A stretch of 64,000 nucleotides of DNA from Sphingobacteriaceae bacterium DW12. GTDB lineage: Bacteria > Bacteroidota > Bacteroidia > Sphingobacteriales > Sphingobacteriaceae. How positions within the stretch are numbered: the stretch's first letter is position 1; each line of letters begins with the position of its first letter. Below, piece after piece: positions 63,665 to 64,000 of this stretch. Under the pieces are notes generated by a model. The model was not told where the DNA came from. It did not search any database and was given only the letters and a program-made list of their open reading frames with translations. The stretch is taken from assembly GCA_000783305.1 (NCBI GenBank), contig JROE01000007.1:62001-126000 (forward strand), in the 5' to 3' direction. The position numbers were made by a program, and so were the translations under genes.

Positions 63665-64000
63665 ATGAAAAAAATGTTTTTGTTTTTCCTCCTCTTTCCT
63701 ATTCTTACACAAGCACAGCAAATCGTAGAACAAGGAGCGACCACCTTCTTTTTGCCAATTGGCGGAAATACTTGGCAGTACCCAGCAGCCACGAATACCC
63801 AGAATCTATTAAAAGGAGATGAAATCAAAGGATGGAACGATCCACAAATTAGTTTTAAATCATTTGTCAGATTTGGACGAACTGGACAAGTTAATCTAAA
63901 AATGGTAATATCGGCGATAAACGATGGCGGAAAATATACCGTTAAGATTGGCGAAAAAAAGAAGGCGATTGTACTGTCCAACGAAAAAGTAGTTGACTTA
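63665..64000 (+). CDS. Secreted protein, DUF5077-like N-terminus (cut by window end)
   Basis: The first 112 codons of a gene that runs off the window. A signal peptide (MKKMFLFFLLFPILTQAQQ) is followed by IPIGGN-like sequence (FFLPIGGNTWQ) and beta-strands (WNDPQISFKSFVRFGRTGQVNLKMVIS). This resembles the DUF5077 domain that precedes DUF3472 in secreted Bacteroidota proteins of unknown function. The catalytic or binding part, if any, is outside the window. Confidence 0.6.
   Translation, partial: MKKMFLFFLLFPILTQAQQIVEQGATTFFLPIGGNTWQYPAATNTQNLLKGDEIKGWNDPQISFKSFVRFGRTGQVNLKMVISAINDGGKYTVKIGEKKKAIVLSNEKVVDL

Noticed and set aside
1-64000. CRISPR arrays, insertion sequences, prophage genes or defence islands
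   Set aside because: No regularly spaced repeats, transposase, integrase, phage or restriction genes were seen; the gene content is core and conserved.

Overview
The window is a stretch of ordinary chromosome from a member of the Bacteroidota, most likely the Sphingobacteriaceae (Sphingobacterium- or Pedobacter-like). I infer this from the protein families: an OstA-like LPS-transport protein with a long low-complexity middle, a DUF4834 protein, a bacterial deoxyhypusine-synthase-like protein, a Tgt without the usual zinc cysteines, and the RecF-DUF721 pair. The promoters agree: most are the Bacteroidota -7 element TAnnTTTG, and Shine-Dalgarno sequences are nearly absent. I see no insertion sequence, prophage, CRISPR array, rRNA or tRNA. 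One structured RNA gene is present, the signal recognition particle RNA at about 14306-14407 on the minus strand.

Layout. 0-5 kb: an S4-domain RNA-binding protein, then a sulfur cluster (two half-size YeeE/YedE transporters, a Crp/Fnr regulator, a TauE-type exporter and a CstB-like persulfide dioxygenase-rhodanese fusion) with two matching Crp-type operators. 5-14 kb: housekeeping (mtgA, mutS, trmN6, a phosphodiesterase, fbp, a short MerR protein, a mini zinc-protease-like protein, accD). 13.6-19.8 kb: a probable broken gene, the SRP RNA, then dprA-MFS-small membrane protein and glycosyltransferase-rsmG on the minus strand. 20-23 kb: tgt, an LptF/G permease and a DMT exporter. 23-29 kb: gltB-gltD glutamate synthase behind a strong AT-rich hairpin. 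30-36 kb: an outer-membrane-like protein, a sulfatase, a dipeptide epimerase, a 37-residue membrane peptide, a deoxyhypusine-synthase-like protein, an unknown protein and rdgB. 36-46 kb: the OstA-like protein, tilS, recF-DUF721, sua5, asnS and sucC. 46-50.5 kb: a lolD operon with two unusual proteins, an S41 protease and a LacI regulator. 50.6-55 kb: two paralogous dihydrolipoamide dehydrogenases and a cupredoxin. 55-62 kb: a four-gene signalling operon (large hybrid kinase, cheR, cheB, second hybrid kinase). 62-64 kb: floA and the start of a secreted protein.

The most useful sequence-level observations are regulatory. At about eight genes the TAnnTTTG box lies only 4-6 bases before the start codon, which predicts leaderless mRNAs. 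The SRP RNA calibrates the start site: its first paired base lies exactly 4 bases after its box. With the same rule, two Crp-like palindromes in the sulfur cluster both centre at -41.5, the classic class II activator position. Three neighbouring promoters (accD, merR and the mini-protease) share a near-identical 30-base core. The HAD-like protein at 47.3 kb has lost catalytic residues and appears to end at a frameshift: the other frame would restore an ATGA overlap with the next gene.
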